A stretch of DNA of 64,000 nucleotides from Betaproteobacteria bacterium Ga0077523 (GTDB lineage: Bacteria > Pseudomonadota > Gammaproteobacteria > Burkholderiales > Ga0077523). The notes below the pieces were generated by a model. The model was not told the DNA's origin and made no database searches. It was given only the letters and a program-made list of their open reading frames with translations. The stretch spans positions 1-64,000 of the forward strand of contig LNDQ01000111.1 in NCBI GenBank assembly GCA_001464695.1. The letters run 5' to 3'. This document shows, in pieces, positions 9,197-21,188 of this stretch (position 1 is its first letter; the number at the start of each line of letters is the position of its first letter). The position numbers were made by a program, and so were the translations under genes.

Positions 9197-9919
9197 TCAG
9201 CGGGTGCCGAAGTACGCGGCGATCAGCTCCGGGTGCTGTTTGAGTTCTTCCGCCGAGCCTGCGGCGCTGACGCGTCCGCCGGAAATCACGTAACCGCGTT
9301 GTGCGATCGCCAGCGTCTGGTGCACGTTCTGCTCCACCAGCAACACGGTGACGCCGGTTTCGCGGACGCGCCGGATCGCCTGGAAGTTCTCCTTCACGAA
9401 GCGTGGCGACAGGCCCAGCGACGGTTCGTCGATGATGAGCAGTCGCGGCGAGCCCATCAACCCTCGCCCGATGGACAGCATGGCCTGCTCGCCGCCGGAA
9501 AGTGTCCCGGCCAGCTGGGTCAGGCGTTCGCGCAACCGCGGAAACAGCTCGCACACTTCATCGAAGCGCGCGGCTATTCTGCGGCGATCACGGACCAGGT
9601 ACGCGCCGGTGTGCAGATTCTCGGCGACGGTCAGCTTCGGGAACACTCGCCGACCTTCCGGGATGACGCCCACACCGCGGGCCACGATGCGATGGGTGGG
9701 TTCGCGGGTCACGTCCTCGCCGTCGAGCAGCACGGTCCCGGCACGCGGTGCGGTCAGGCCGAGCACAGCGCGCGCGAGCGTGCTTTTCCCTGCGCCGTTT
9801 GCCCCGAGAAGGCAGGTGATCTCACCGCCGGAAGCTTCCAGCGACACCGACATCAGCACGTCGGCGCGATCGTAGGCAACCGTCAGGTCGCGCACTTCGA
9901 GCCTCATTCCCGTGACCAT
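9197..9919 (-). CDS. livF: Branched-chain amino acid-type ABC transporter ATPase LivF
   Basis: Second nucleotide-binding subunit of a hydrophobic amino acid (LIV/HAAT) importer. Of 240 residues, the Walker A GANGAGKST, the signature LSGGEQAMLSIGRGL, the Walker B LLIIDEPSLGLSP and the switch VEQNVHQTL are all intact. The short C-terminus ending in HPELIAAYFG is typical of LivF. The start at 9919 directly abuts the livG stop (TGA-ATG) with GAGGA upstream; an internal ATG at 9907 is possible. The stop is 33 bp before the M20 gene, so transport and hydrolysis genes appear co-transcribed. Confidence 0.93.
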   Translation of the reverse strand: MVTGMRLEVRDLTVAYDRADVLMSVSLEASGGEITCLLGANGAGKSTLARAVLGLTAPRAGTVLLDGEDVTREPTHRIVARGVGVIPEGRRVFPKLTVAENLHTGAYLVRDRRRIAARFDEVCELFPRLRERLTQLAGTLSGGEQAMLSIGRGLMGSPRLLIIDEPSLGLSPRFVKENFQAIRRVRETGVTVLLVEQNVHQTLAIAQRGYVISGGRVSAAGSAEELKQHPELIAAYFGTR

Positions 9920-10696
9920 TCAGTCCTCGCCGAGGTACGCGCGCCGCACGACAGGGTCGGCTGCCACTTCGGCGTACGATCCTTCAGCGAGCTTGCGCCC
10001 ATAGTCGAGCACGACGCAGCGGTCGCTCACGCGCTCGATCACGCCCATGTCGTGCTCGATGATCACGACCGTGAGTGCCGGCCGCTGCGCCTTGACCGCG
10101 AGCAGATCCGTCATCAGTTCGGCGGTCTCATCCGGTGTCATGCCGGCCGATGGCTCGTCGAGCAGCAGCAGGGCCGGTTCGCGGATGAGGGCGCGGCAGA
10201 TCTCGACGCGGCGCCGATCGATCATCGTCAACGCGCGGGCCGGTTCGAACAGGCGCGCCGGCAACCCGGGGCTGAACGCTGCGAGCAAGGTTCGAGCGAC
10301 ATCCGCCTGACCGCGAACCGCGGCGGCGAAACGACCTCGCGCAAACAGGCTCGACCAAGGCCCGTGATCGAGGGTCAGGTGTTGCCCGAGCATGAGGTTG
10401 TCGAACACGGAGAGGTCGAGCAGCAGACGCAACCGCTGAAATGTCCGCGCGATGCCGAATGCGGCGATGCGACGCGGCTCGAGCCCGGTGATGTCCGCAC
10501 CGGCCAACTGCGCTCGGCCGCCCGCTACGCGGACGAAACCGGTGAGCGCATTGAAGAATGTGGTCTTGCCGGAACCGTTGGGCCCGATCAGTCCGACGGT
10601 TTCACCCGTGTGCACCGAAAGATCGAGTCCGTCGAGCGCCGTGACACCGCCGAAGCGCACCACCAGCGCTCGCGCATCCAGCAATGGCGCAGTCAC
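9920..10696 (-). CDS. livG: Branched-chain amino acid-type ABC transporter ATPase LivG
   Basis: First nucleotide-binding subunit of the importer, 258 residues from GTG 10696. It has Walker A GPNGSGKTT, Walker B ALLLLDEPSAGMTP, an EHDMGVIE switch segment, and the long insert between helical elements that distinguishes LivG from LivF. The usual LSGGQQ signature is diverged: the segment reads LTMIDRRRVEICRAL. A degenerate signature such as LAYGxQRxLE is common in LivG, but LTMIDRRR is unusual even so. The GTG overlaps the livM stop (GTGA). The frame stays open far upstream to 11755, but that part is out-of-frame livM. Confidence 0.92.
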   Translation of the reverse strand: MTAPLLDARALVVRFGGVTALDGLDLSVHTGETVGLIGPNGSGKTTFFNALTGFVRVAGGRAQLAGADITGLEPRRIAAFGIARTFQRLRLLLDLSVFDNLMLGQHLTLDHGPWSSLFARGRFAAAVRGQADVARTLLAAFSPGLPARLFEPARALTMIDRRRVEICRALIREPALLLLDEPSAGMTPDETAELMTDLLAVKAQRPALTVVIIEHDMGVIERVSDRCVVLDYGRKLAEGSYAEVAADPVVRRAYLGED

Positions 10697-11838
10697 CGGC
10701 TCTCCCCGGCGGAATAGTCGCGCATCGGGCGCGGCAGCAACCCGCCCGGACGCACCAGAAGGATCACGATCACGAGCAGCGCGAACAGGAGGAAGCGGTA
10801 TTCCTGGATCACCTGCAACTTCTCGGGCAGCAGCACGACGATCAGCGCCGCCGGAACGAGGCCCAACGCATTGCCGAGGCCGCCCAGGATCACGATGGAT
10901 ACGAGAATCAGCGAATCGCCGAACGTGAAGCTGGTGGGTGCGACGAAGCCGGTCATCATCGCGTAGGCGGCACCGGCGAGCCCGATCAGGAAATTGCCGA
11001 TGGAAAAGGCGGCGATCTTCCAGGCCGCGACGTTCACGCCGAAGGCTGCCGCTGCCGTTTCGTCCAGGCGCACGGCATCGAAGGCGAGGCCGATCCAGGA
11101 GCGCTCCAGGCGCCGCACCAGCACATAGGCGGCTGCCGCGATCACCAGGCTGAGTCCGGCATAGGCAAGATAGAACGACCACTCGGTTTCGTCGTCGATG
11201 GCGATGGGGTCGTTGAACGCGTGCCCGAACAGCACGAAGCCAGGCACCTTGAGCCCCTGCGGGCCACCGAGGGCGTCGTTCACTTCGAGGAAGGTCTTGA
11301 ACAGGATGCCGAAGGCGATGGTGATCAGCGCGGCGTAGTGGCCGCGCGTGCGCAGCAGCGGCAACACCAGCACCGAGCCGATCAGCGCAGCGCATGCGCC
11401 CCCGGCCAGAATCACCAGCGGATGCGGCAACGCGGTCTTGTTGGCGAGCACCGCTGCCGCATAGGCGCCGATGCCGAAGAACGCCGCGCCCGCGAAGTTC
11501 ACGACGCCGGCATGGCCGAACTGGATCGTCAGGCCGAGGCCAGCCACGATGGTGAGGAGAACCGTGCAAAGCATCAGCAGCGCGAAGTTGTGTTCGCGCA
11601 GCACGAACGTCATGCCGATCACCAAGGCGACCGCGACTCCGGAGACAGTGCGGGCATGCGTTCCACCGCTGCGGCGTATGCGGTCGTCCCAACCCATGCG
11701 AGTCGCCATCAGCATGGCGACACCCGCGGCGATCACAATGGCGATGACGGCCCATTGCTGTTCCGCCAGCAGAAGTCCGAGGACGCCGGCGGTGGAGACA
11801 AGCAGGGCGACGAGCGCCGGCCAGACGGGGGCGATCAT
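10693..11838 (-). CDS. livM: Branched-chain amino acid-type ABC transporter permease LivM
   Basis: Integral membrane subunit, 381 residues from ATG 11838, with about ten hydrophobic segments. The conserved LivM core reads LLTIVAGLGLTIQFGHAGVVNFAGAAFFGIGAYAAA, and the C-terminal block is SLILVSIVILGGLGNALG. A long N-terminal hydrophobic extension precedes the core, as in many LivM. A TTG at 11862 would extend it into the dispersed repeat and is not favoured. The 83-bp gap to livH is filled by that repeat. Pairs with LivH to form the translocation channel. Confidence 0.93.
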   Translation of the reverse strand: MIAPVWPALVALLVSTAGVLGLLLAEQQWAVIAIVIAAGVAMLMATRMGWDDRIRRSGGTHARTVSGVAVALVIGMTFVLREHNFALLMLCTVLLTIVAGLGLTIQFGHAGVVNFAGAAFFGIGAYAAAVLANKTALPHPLVILAGGACAALIGSVLVLPLLRTRGHYAALITIAFGILFKTFLEVNDALGGPQGLKVPGFVLFGHAFNDPIAIDDETEWSFYLAYAGLSLVIAAAAYVLVRRLERSWIGLAFDAVRLDETAAAAFGVNVAAWKIAAFSIGNFLIGLAGAAYAMMTGFVAPTSFTFGDSLILVSIVILGGLGNALGLVPAALIVVLLPEKLQVIQEYRFLLFALLVIVILLVRPGGLLPRPMRDYSAGESR

Positions 11839-11839
11839 G

Positions 11840-11917
11840 TCAGGGGCGCCGGGGCGCCCCAAGCCACTGACGCGCCCCCGCGGGGGGCAGCGACCGCAGG
11901 GAGCGTGGGGGCTTGTT
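11840..11917. repeat. GC-rich dispersed repeat, copy A (livH-livM gap)
   Basis: The gap between livH and livM contains a GC-rich element. Its core (11874-11911) matches 49424-49461 on the opposite strand at about 35 of 38 positions. The adjoining part (about 11841-11863) resembles the element at 52140-52208. It contains a C-run/G-run palindrome able to form a hairpin in RNA. Such elements are frequent in Burkholderiales intergenic regions (general knowledge). Confidence 0.75.
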
Positions 11918-11921
11918 CATT

Positions 11922-12842
11922 CTAGACTCGCTCGGCAGACCGCTCGGCCAAGAGGCCGGCCGGACGCAGCGCCATGAGCACGATGACGGCGGCGAACGCG
12001 AAGACGTCCTTGTATGCGCTGGCGAAAGGCAGCGCGACGGCCCCGATCGTCTGCAGTGCAGCGAAGAGGAATCCTCCGAGAATTGCTCCATAGACGTTGC
12101 CCAGGCCTCCGACCACCGCCGCGGAAAAACCGATGGCGCCGAGCAGCAGACCGAGGTTGAAGCTGATCTCGCTGTAGTACAGACCATTCACGACACCTGC
12201 GAGCGCCGCCAGCGCCGACCCGATGGCGAACGTGGCGAGGACCGTGGCGGTGAAGGGGATGCCCATGGCCGATGCGGTCTCCGGATCCTGGGCCACCGCG
12301 CGGATGGCGAGCCCGAGGCGGGTCCGTGCCAGAGTGAGGTGTACGCCGACGATGGCGGCGACGCCGATGACGAACAGGATCGCGCTGTCGTGGCGCAGCG
12401 TGAAACTGCCGATCTCGACCGTCCCTCCCGGCAGCAGCCGCGGGAACGGTTTCGGATTCGACCCCTGCGGATAGAACAGGCGGACCCCTTCGCGGATCAC
12501 GGTACCCGCCATCAAGGTAATGAGCAGGACGTTGATGGCCGGGGCTCCCCGCAGCGGCAGCACGAGAAGGCGCGCCAGCAGCGCGCCCACCACCGCCATC
12601 AACCCGAGGGCGACGACCAGCATGCCGAGCAACATCAGCGGGTGCGAAGTCACACCCATGCCCGTGAGTCCGGCCGCCACGGCAAGCGCCGTGAAGGCAC
12701 CCAGCATCACCACGTCACCGTGCGAGAACTTGATGACGTCCATCACGCCGAAGAACAGCGTGAAGCCGACCGCCACCAGGGCGTAGATCACGCCCAGCAT
12801 CAGTCCGTTGAAGACGTGCTGGGCGAGCAGTCCCGGGTCCAC
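11922..12842 (-). CDS. livH: Branched-chain amino acid-type ABC transporter permease LivH
   Basis: Integral membrane subunit, 306 residues, with the characteristic N-terminus FNGLMLGVIYALVAVGFTL and the GVMDVIKFSHGDVVMLGAF block. The C-terminal coupling region reads FSAAVVGGLGNVYGAILGG. GTG start at 12842, 3 nt after the livK stop. Eight or so transmembrane helices are apparent. LivH begins the membrane part of the importer; the substrate cannot be deduced from this subunit. Confidence 0.93.
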   Translation of the reverse strand: MDPGLLAQHVFNGLMLGVIYALVAVGFTLFFGVMDVIKFSHGDVVMLGAFTALAVAAGLTGMGVTSHPLMLLGMLVVALGLMAVVGALLARLLVLPLRGAPAINVLLITLMAGTVIREGVRLFYPQGSNPKPFPRLLPGGTVEIGSFTLRHDSAILFVIGVAAIVGVHLTLARTRLGLAIRAVAQDPETASAMGIPFTATVLATFAIGSALAALAGVVNGLYYSEISFNLGLLLGAIGFSAAVVGGLGNVYGAILGGFLFAALQTIGAVALPFASAYKDVFAFAAVIVLMALRPAGLLAERSAERV

Positions 12843-12845
12843 CGC

Positions 12846-13997
12846 CTACTTCTTCACGAGTGCACGCTTGCCGCTCGCGTAGTCGCTGTCCTCCCAGACG
12901 AGCCACTTGCCGTCCTGCACGACGAACTTGGTGATGAGCGGCACCGCGTTCTGCCGATGATCGTCGAAGGTGATCTTGCCGACGATGGAATCATAGTCGC
13001 GCGTCCGGTTGAGCTCGGCGCGCACTTTCTTCCGATCGGGCCCGACCTTGTCGATGGCGTCCATGACCAGCGTCGTGGCAGCGAACGCGAAGGGCCCGTA
13101 GGCTTCCGGATCATCCGGATACTTCTGCTTGGTGTAGGCGTCGAGAAACACGCGACCCCCAGGCAGCTTCTCCGCCGGAGCACCTTCGCGGAATGCCACG
13201 ACACCCTCCGCGAGCGGCCCGAGCCCTTCGATGAATGCGTCCGACACGATACCCGACGTGCCCTGGAAAACCGCCTTCACGCCGAGCTTGTCCATCTGGC
13301 TACGGATACGCACGCCGATGGGCGTCAGGCCGGCGAAGTAGATGACTTCCGGCTTGAGCTCCTTGATCTTGGTGAGTTCAGCGGAGAAGTCCTGCTGGTC
13401 GGCGGTGACGCCGAAGGTCCCGAGAATCTGCCCACCGCTTTTCGCGAGATCCTCGCTGAAGTACTTGTTGTGTCCTTTGCCGTAGTCGGTGGTGTCGTGG
13501 ATGACAGCCCAGCGCTTGAACTTGAGGCCGGTCATGAAGCGCGCCGCGGCCTCGTTCTGGTTGATCATGGTGCCGTTGACGCGGTGCACCTCCTTGTAGT
13601 CGCTGGCGTAGGTGATGTCCGGCAACACCGCACCCCACACCACCACGGGCAGTCCGAACTTGCGGTAGACCTCGACCGCGGCCATCGCGACGGTCGAGCA
13701 GTAGTGCGTGACGCCGGCGACGATGCCGTTGTCGGCGGCGGCCTTGGTCGCCACCTGCACCCCGACATTCGGCTTGCACTCGTCGTCGAGGACGACCAGC
13801 TCGTACGTGTACGGTGTCTTGGCATCGGCATTGCGCAAGCGCACAGCGAGATCGGCGCTGTTGCGTCCACCCAGGCCGTTGGCCGAAACGCCGCCGGTGA
13901 GCGGCCCGATGAAAGCGATCCGGACCGTGTCCTTGGCCTGAACCGGCAGGCCGGCCAGGGCGATGATCAGCGCGACGGAAAGCGACGCGGACTTCAT
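12846..13997 (-). CDS. livK: Periplasmic substrate-binding protein, LivK/type I family
   Basis: A 383-residue binding protein with a cleavable signal (MKSASLSVALIIALAGLPVQA, cut before KDTVRIAF). The mature part starts with IAFIGPLTGGVSANGLGG, the usual type I fold opening. Two cysteines (in DDECKPN and THYCST) may form a disulfide. The ATG at 13997 is chosen because GAGGGGA lies 6 nt upstream and it begins the signal peptide; an in-frame codon at 14054 does not. First gene of the importer-M20-mdc-matB operon. Homologues bind amino acids, urea, amides, or aromatic and short organic acids, so the name does not fix the ligand. The catabolic genes downstream suggest a malonyl-containing or malonate-yielding compound. 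Confidence 0.9.
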   Translation of the reverse strand: MKSASLSVALIIALAGLPVQAKDTVRIAFIGPLTGGVSANGLGGRNSADLAVRLRNADAKTPYTYELVVLDDECKPNVGVQVATKAAADNGIVAGVTHYCSTVAMAAVEVYRKFGLPVVVWGAVLPDITYASDYKEVHRVNGTMINQNEAAARFMTGLKFKRWAVIHDTTDYGKGHNKYFSEDLAKSGGQILGTFGVTADQQDFSAELTKIKELKPEVIYFAGLTPIGVRIRSQMDKLGVKAVFQGTSGIVSDAFIEGLGPLAEGVVAFREGAPAEKLPGGRVFLDAYTKQKYPDDPEAYGPFAFAATTLVMDAIDKVGPDRKKVRAELNRTRDYDSIVGKITFDDHRQNAVPLITKFVVQDGKWLVWEDSDYASGKRALVKK

Positions 13998-14096
13998 GGC
14001 GTATCCCCTCGACGAATTGCCGGCGAGGGTAGGGGGCGCATCAGCGCATGTCAAACGCCTTGCGGCGATGCGACGACGCTCGGCAGGGCCGCCAAC

Positions 14097-14121
14097 AAAA
14101 AAGGCGACTTCGCGTCGCCTT
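14097..14121 (-). terminator. Intrinsic terminator of the atp operon
   Basis: Read on the minus strand, an 8-bp perfect stem (AAGGCGAC / GTCGCCTT) with a 5-nt loop is followed by a run of T residues, 26 bp past the atpC stop. It separates the ATP synthase operon from the liv operon on the same strand, so the latter needs its own promoter in 13998-14096. Confidence 0.85.
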
Positions 14122-14146
14122 TCCTGGTTGCTCGGCGCGCCAGGCC

Positions 14147-14566
14147 TCAGCGCTTGCGCAGCTTGCGGATGGCGGCCAGTTGCGCCGCCATCATCGCGTA
14201 CTCGGCCTGCATGGTCGCGATCTCGACCTTGTCCTGCGAGTTGCGCATCGCTTCTTCGGCGAGGCGCATGGCTTCGGCCGCCTTGGCCTCGTCCAGGTCG
14301 CCACCGCGGATGGCGGTGTCGGCCAGCACGGTGATGGCTTTTGGCTGCACTTCCAGCACGCCACCGGCAACGAAGATCAGTTCCTCGTCACCACCGCCGG
14401 CCGGCTTGATGCGTACCGACCCCGGCTTGATGCGGGTGATGAGCGGCGTGTGCTGCGGATAGATGCCGAGCTCGCCCGCTTCGCCGGGCAGGACGACGAA
14501 CTCCGCCTCGCCCGAGTAGATCGACTCTTCGGCGCTGACGACGTCGACGTGGATGGTGTTGGCCAT
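14147..14566 (-). CDS. atpC: ATP synthase F1 epsilon subunit
   Basis: Regulatory and rotor subunit, 139 residues. The N-terminal beta-sandwich (about 1-85) includes [26 protein letters not shown]. The C-terminal two-helix part (about 88-139, rich in Ala, Glu and Met) can inhibit ATP hydrolysis in other bacteria. Last gene of the atp operon, 3 bp after atpD, with the terminator directly downstream. Length and order are normal. Confidence 0.96.
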   Translation of the reverse strand: MANTIHVDVVSAEESIYSGEAEFVVLPGEAGELGIYPQHTPLITRIKPGSVRIKPAGGGDEELIFVAGGVLEVQPKAITVLADTAIRGGDLDEAKAAEAMRLAEEAMRNSQDKVEIATMQAEYAMMAAQLAAIRKLRKR

Positions 14567-14569
14567 GCG

Positions 14570-16048
<1,479 letters not shown>

Positions 16049-16912
16049 CTAGACCGCAGCGGCGCCGCCGACGATCTCGGACAGCTCCTTCGTGATCGCT
16101 GCCTGCCGCGACTTGTTGTAGATCAGCGTGAGCTCGTCGATGACGTTGGCCGCGTTGTCGGAGGCGGATTTCATGGCCACCATGCGGGCTGACTGTTCGC
16201 TCGACATGTTCTCGGCTACACCCTGGTAGACGATGGCCTCGATGTAGCGCGTGAGGACCTGGTCGAGCACGCCCTTGGCCTCGGGCTCGTAGATGTAGTC
16301 CCACGAGCCTTCCGGCACGCCGAGCCTCTCACCGGACAGCGGGAGCAGCTGCTCGCAGACCGGCTCCTGCTTCATCGTGTTGATGAACTTGGTGTAGAAG
16401 ATCAGCAGGCGGTCGAAGCGGTCGTTGGTGTAGCCGTCGAGCATGATCTTTACCGCACCGATCAACTTCTCGAGGTGCGGGCGGTCGCCGAGCTGGGTCA
16501 CCTGCGAGACGATGTTGGCGCCGAGCCGTTGCATGAACGACAGGCCCTTGTTGCCGATGCAGCAGACCTCGAAGCTTTCGCCCTCGGATTCCCACTGCTT
16601 CATCTGGTTGAGTGCCAGCCGCTGGACGTTGGTGTTGAGGCCGCCGCACAGGCCCTTGTCGGTGGTGATGATGATGATCCCGACCTTTTTCACCGTGTCG
16701 CGTTCGATCAGGAACGGATGGCGGTACTCGGGGTTCGCGTGCGAGATGTGGGCCGCGACGTTGCGGATCTTTTCGGCGTAGGGCCGGGCCGCGCGCATGC
16801 GGTCCTGCGCCTTGCGCATCTTCGAAGCGGCGACCATCTCCATCGCCTTGGTGATCTTGCGAGTGTTCTGCACACTCTTGATCTTGGTGCGGATCTCTTT
16901 CGAGCCAGCCAT
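16049..16912 (-). CDS. atpG: ATP synthase F1 gamma subunit
   Basis: Central rotor shaft, 287 residues. The N-terminal helix has the highly conserved [20 protein letters not shown] stretch, and the C-terminal helix contains [31 protein letters not shown], as in all gamma subunits. The Rossmann-like middle includes [15 protein letters not shown]. Lies between atpA and atpD with short gaps. Confidence 0.97.
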   Translation of the reverse strand: MAGSKEIRTKIKSVQNTRKITKAMEMVAASKMRKAQDRMRAARPYAEKIRNVAAHISHANPEYRHPFLIERDTVKKVGIIIITTDKGLCGGLNTNVQRLALNQMKQWESEGESFEVCCIGNKGLSFMQRLGANIVSQVTQLGDRPHLEKLIGAVKIMLDGYTNDRFDRLLIFYTKFINTMKQEPVCEQLLPLSGERLGVPEGSWDYIYEPEAKGVLDQVLTRYIEAIVYQGVAENMSSEQSARMVAMKSASDNAANVIDELTLIYNKSRQAAITKELSEIVGGAAAV

Positions 16913-16948
16913 GTCGTGGGTTCTTTCGCGAACGCGGGTCGAGGGCGG

Positions 16949-18499
16949 TCAGTAGCTGCCGTTCTTCTTCCAGTCGTCGATGGCGGCGCGCAACTCCTTC
17001 TCGGCGTCGGCGCTCACGTCCTTCTTCGACTCGATGCCGTCCGCAAGCGCGGCGTACTTGGCCTTGATGTGATCGCGCAGGCTCTTTTCGGCGGCCAGAG
17101 CCTTCTTCACTTCGATGTCGTCGAAGTAGCCGTTGTTCACGGCGAACAGCGTCAGCACCATTTCCCAGACCTGCAGCGGCAGGTACTGCGGCTGCTTCAT
17201 CAGCTCCATCACCATCCGGCCGCGTTCGAGCTGCTTGCGGGTGGCTTCGTCGAGGTCGGAGGCAAACTGGGCGAACGCCGCGAGTTCGCGGTACTGCGCC
17301 AGCGCGAGACGCACGCCGGCGCCCACGTCCTTGCGCTTCATGGCCTTGGTCTGCGCCGCACCACCGACTCGCGACACCGAAACGCCGGCGTTGATGGCGG
17401 GGCGGATACCGGCGTTGAACAGGTCGGTTTCCAGGAAGATCTGGCCGTCCGTGATAGAGATCACGTTCGTGGGAACGAACGCGGACACGTCGCCGGCCTG
17501 GGTTTCGATCACCGGCAGGGCAGTCAACGAACCGGTCTTGCCCTTGACCGCGCCCTTGGTGAAGCGCTCGACCCAGGCTTCGCTGACGCGTGCGGCGCGT
17601 TCGAGCAGACGGCTGTGGAGATAGAACACGTCGCCGGGATACGCTTCACGGCCTGGCGGACGGCGCAGCAGCAGCGAGATCTGGCGATACGCCCAGGCCT
17701 GCTTGGTCAGATCGTCATAGATGATCAGGGCGTCCTGGCCGCGGTCGCGGAAGTATTCGCCCATGGTGCAGCCGGAATAGGCGGCGATGTACTGCATGGC
17801 CGCGGACTCTGAAGCCGATGCTGCCACGATGATCGTGTACGCCATCGCGCCATGCTCTTCGAGCTTGCGCACGACGTTGGCGATGGTCGAGGCCTTCTGG
17901 CCGATCGCCACGTAGACGCAGAAGAGATCCTTGCCCTTCTGGTTGATGATCGTATCCACCGCCACCGCGGTCTTGCCAGTCTGGCGGTCGCCGATGATCA
18001 GTTCACGCTGACCTCGGCCCACGGGCACCATTGCGTCGATGGACTTCAGTCCGGTCTGCACCGGCTGCGACACCGATTTACGCCAGATCACGCCCGGCGC
18101 GACCTTCTCGATGATGTCGGTTTCCTTGGCATTGATCGGGCCCTTGCCGTCGATCGGTTGACCGAGCGAATTCACGACGCGGCCGATCAGCTCCGGGCCC
18201 ACGGGCACGGACAGGATCTGTCCGGTGCACTTGACCGGGTCACCTTCGGTGATGTGCTCGTACTCACCCAGAATCACGGCGCCTACCGAGTCGCGCTCGA
18301 GGTTCAACGCGAGGCCGAAGGTGTTGTTGGGGAACTCGAGCATCTCGCCCTGCATGACGTCGGACAGGCCGTGCACGCGGCAGATACCGTCGGTCACCGA
18401 GACCACGGTGCCCTGGGTGCGCACGTCGGCCGAGAGCGCGAGGCTCTGGATCCGGGACTTGATCAGATCGCTGATCTCGGAGGGTTTCAGCTGTTGCAT
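16949..18499 (-). CDS. atpA: ATP synthase F1 alpha subunit
   Basis: Non-catalytic nucleotide-binding subunit, 516 residues from ATG 18499 ([17 protein letters not shown], the standard start; the frame stays open into atpH but without sense). Walker A is [13 protein letters not shown]; the arginine-finger region [14 protein letters not shown] is present. Just after it, the stretch [19 protein letters not shown] is slightly longer and more charged than the usual [17 protein letters not shown], a minor local difference. Confidence 0.98.
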   Translation of the reverse strand: MQQLKPSEISDLIKSRIQSLALSADVRTQGTVVSVTDGICRVHGLSDVMQGEMLEFPNNTFGLALNLERDSVGAVILGEYEHITEGDPVKCTGQILSVPVGPELIGRVVNSLGQPIDGKGPINAKETDIIEKVAPGVIWRKSVSQPVQTGLKSIDAMVPVGRGQRELIIGDRQTGKTAVAVDTIINQKGKDLFCVYVAIGQKASTIANVVRKLEEHGAMAYTIIVAASASESAAMQYIAAYSGCTMGEYFRDRGQDALIIYDDLTKQAWAYRQISLLLRRPPGREAYPGDVFYLHSRLLERAARVSEAWVERFTKGAVKGKTGSLTALPVIETQAGDVSAFVPTNVISITDGQIFLETDLFNAGIRPAINAGVSVSRVGGAAQTKAMKRKDVGAGVRLALAQYRELAAFAQFASDLDEATRKQLERGRMVMELMKQPQYLPLQVWEMVLTLFAVNNGYFDDIEVKKALAAEKSLRDHIKAKYAALADGIESKKDVSADAEKELRAAIDDWKKNGSY

Positions 18500-18539
18500 G
18501 GCGGTTCCGATTCGTGGATGTTTGGAGTGGGTACGCGCG

Positions 18540-19073
18540 TCACGCGGTGAGACTGGCGGCCATGGCCTCGAGCTTGCCTCGCACCGAACCGTCGATGACC
18601 TGGTCGCCGACGGCAATACGGACGCCACCGATCAGCGCTGGATCGACGGTCACTTCGGGTCGCACCTTGCGTTTGAACTTGCGCTCGAGGTCGGCGACCA
18701 GACCGGCGAGATCGGCACCATCGAGCGGAAAGGCACTTTCGATCTGCGCGTCGACGGTGCTCTCGCGTTCGTTCTTGAGCGCTTCGAACTGATCGCGTAC
18801 CGCTGGCAGCGCGGCGACGCGCTGGTTCGTAGTCAGCGCTTCGAGGAGCTTACGCGTCTCGGGTGAGTTGTCGCCGGATACGGCGACGAACATATCGACC
18901 AGGGCACTCGCCGACACGCGCGGGTTGCCGAGCAGCTGACGCACGTCCGGATGTTCGGCGGCGGCCGCCAAGCTGCCGAGGGTCGTCGACCATTGGGCGA
19001 GCGCGCCGGCCTTGTCGGCGATCTCGAAGACCGCTTCCGCGTAGGGCCGGGCGATAGTGCTGATCTCAGCCAT
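18540..19073 (-). CDS. atpH: ATP synthase F1 delta subunit
   Basis: Peripheral-stalk protein joining F1 to the b dimer, 177 residues. It begins with the conserved [15 protein letters not shown] helix and ends with the [21 protein letters not shown] element found in all delta subunits. Lies 6 bp after atpF and 40 bp before atpA. Length is typical. Confidence 0.96.
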   Translation of the reverse strand: MAEISTIARPYAEAVFEIADKAGALAQWSTTLGSLAAAAEHPDVRQLLGNPRVSASALVDMFVAVSGDNSPETRKLLEALTTNQRVAALPAVRDQFEALKNERESTVDAQIESAFPLDGADLAGLVADLERKFKRKVRPEVTVDPALIGGVRIAVGDQVIDGSVRGKLEAMAASLTA

Positions 19074-19079
19074 GGCTGC

Positions 19080-19550
19080 TTATATTTCTTTCTTGAGCTG
19101 AGCTAACAGATCAGCGTGCGCCTGGGCGTTGATTTCCTTGCGCAGGATCTTCTCCGCGCCGGCAACCGCAAGCGCGGCCACCTGGTCACGCAACGCTTCG
19201 CGAGCACGCGAAACTTCCTGGTCGATCTCGGCCTTCGCCGCGGCCTTCTCGCGACCGCTTTCCTCGCGCGCCGCGTTCTTGGCCTCGTCGATCAGCTGCG
19301 AGCCGCGTTTCTCGGCCTGCGCGATGATCTCCTGGGCGCGGTTGCGCGCTTCGGCGATGGCGGCCTCGGCCTGCTTCGAGGAAACCTCGAGCGACTGGCG
19401 GCCTTTTTCGGCGGCCGCAAGGCCGTCGGCGATCTGCGACTGGCGTTGTTCGATGGCGCGCAACAGCGGCGGCCAGACGAACTTCACCGTGAACCAGATG
19501 AAGATCGCGAAGGACACGGCCTGGGCGATCAGCGTCAGGTTGATGTTCAT
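19080..19550 (-). CDS. atpF: ATP synthase Fo b subunit
   Basis: Peripheral-stalk subunit, 156 residues. One N-terminal membrane helix (about 5-25) with the conserved [14 protein letters not shown] cap is followed by a long charged coiled coil (about 30-150, Ala/Glu/Lys/Arg-rich). It ends LLAQLKKEI, the usual delta-contact tail. A single b gene, so a b2 homodimer is expected. Confidence 0.97.
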   Translation of the reverse strand: MNINLTLIAQAVSFAIFIWFTVKFVWPPLLRAIEQRQSQIADGLAAAEKGRQSLEVSSKQAEAAIAEARNRAQEIIAQAEKRGSQLIDEAKNAAREESGREKAAAKAEIDQEVSRAREALRDQVAALAVAGAEKILRKEINAQAHADLLAQLKKEI

Positions 19551-19585
19551 GCCTGCCCCCTAACCGGGAAAAGGTGGAGAGGGAG

Positions 19586-20732
<1,147 letters not shown>

Positions 20733-21119
20733 TCATTTCACGCTGGTTCGTCCGACATCCCGGACGAAGACCGCCATCGAGAACACCACGATCGAGATGG
20801 CGAAAGATCCGACGAACGCCACCGCAACCACCTGCTTGTATGTCGCCAGCACCAGCCAGAGCAGCACCACGCTGACGCCGATCTTGACCCCTTCGGCACG
20901 GAACACCGTCGACAACGTCGTACCGATCGACGGCGCCTTCGCGAGTTGCGTGACGATGGCGAATCCGAGACAAGCCACCAGAGCGACCATCCCGCCCAGT
21001 GCACCAGAGAGCGCACCGTGCACCCCTGCTATCAAACCCGTGACGACAGCGACCACCACAGTCGTCAAGACCTGCCACCGCAAGACGGTTCGAAAGGGCG
21101 CGCTGTGGATCCGGACCAT
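20733..21119 (-). CDS. atpI: ATP synthase assembly protein AtpI
   Basis: Small four-helix membrane protein, 128 residues, at the head of the atp operon. The family assists c-ring assembly. Hydrophobic segments fall at about residues 16-37, 38-60, 76-92 and 96-115, matching ATP synthase subunit I in length and layout. Sequence conservation is low, so the call leans on position. A promoter-like site lies 36-65 bp upstream. Confidence 0.9.
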   Translation of the reverse strand: MVRIHSAPFRTVLRWQVLTTVVVAVVTGLIAGVHGALSGALGGMVALVACLGFAIVTQLAKAPSIGTTLSTVFRAEGVKIGVSVVLLWLVLATYKQVVAVAFVGSFAISIVVFSMAVFVRDVGRTSVK

Positions 21120-21154
21120 CTTTTGAACCCGCTGGCGACTAGAAAAACCGCGAG

Positions 21155-21184
21155 AGTGTAATGGTGGATGCGGCGGTGCGTCAA
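21155..21184 (-). promoter_or_regulatory. Probable sigma-70 promoter of the atp operon
   Basis: On the minus strand TTGACG, an 18-nt spacer and TACACT lie 36-65 bp upstream of the atpI ATG, in the short gap after parB. It is the only good match in that gap. The -35 element nearly touches the parB stop. Confidence 0.5.
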
Positions 21185-21188
21185 CGCT

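Noticed and set aside
6747..9554. A single 935-residue protein spanning the M20 and carboxyltransferase genes
   Set aside because: The N-terminal half of that frame is out of frame with the M20 gene and low-complexity; only the part from 8036 onward is real.
11913..14462. 849-codon plus-strand open frame opposite livH and livK
   Set aside because: Composition (His, Arg, Asp, Gln repeats) is typical of antisense shadow frames, and both genes opposite are unmistakable transporter subunits.
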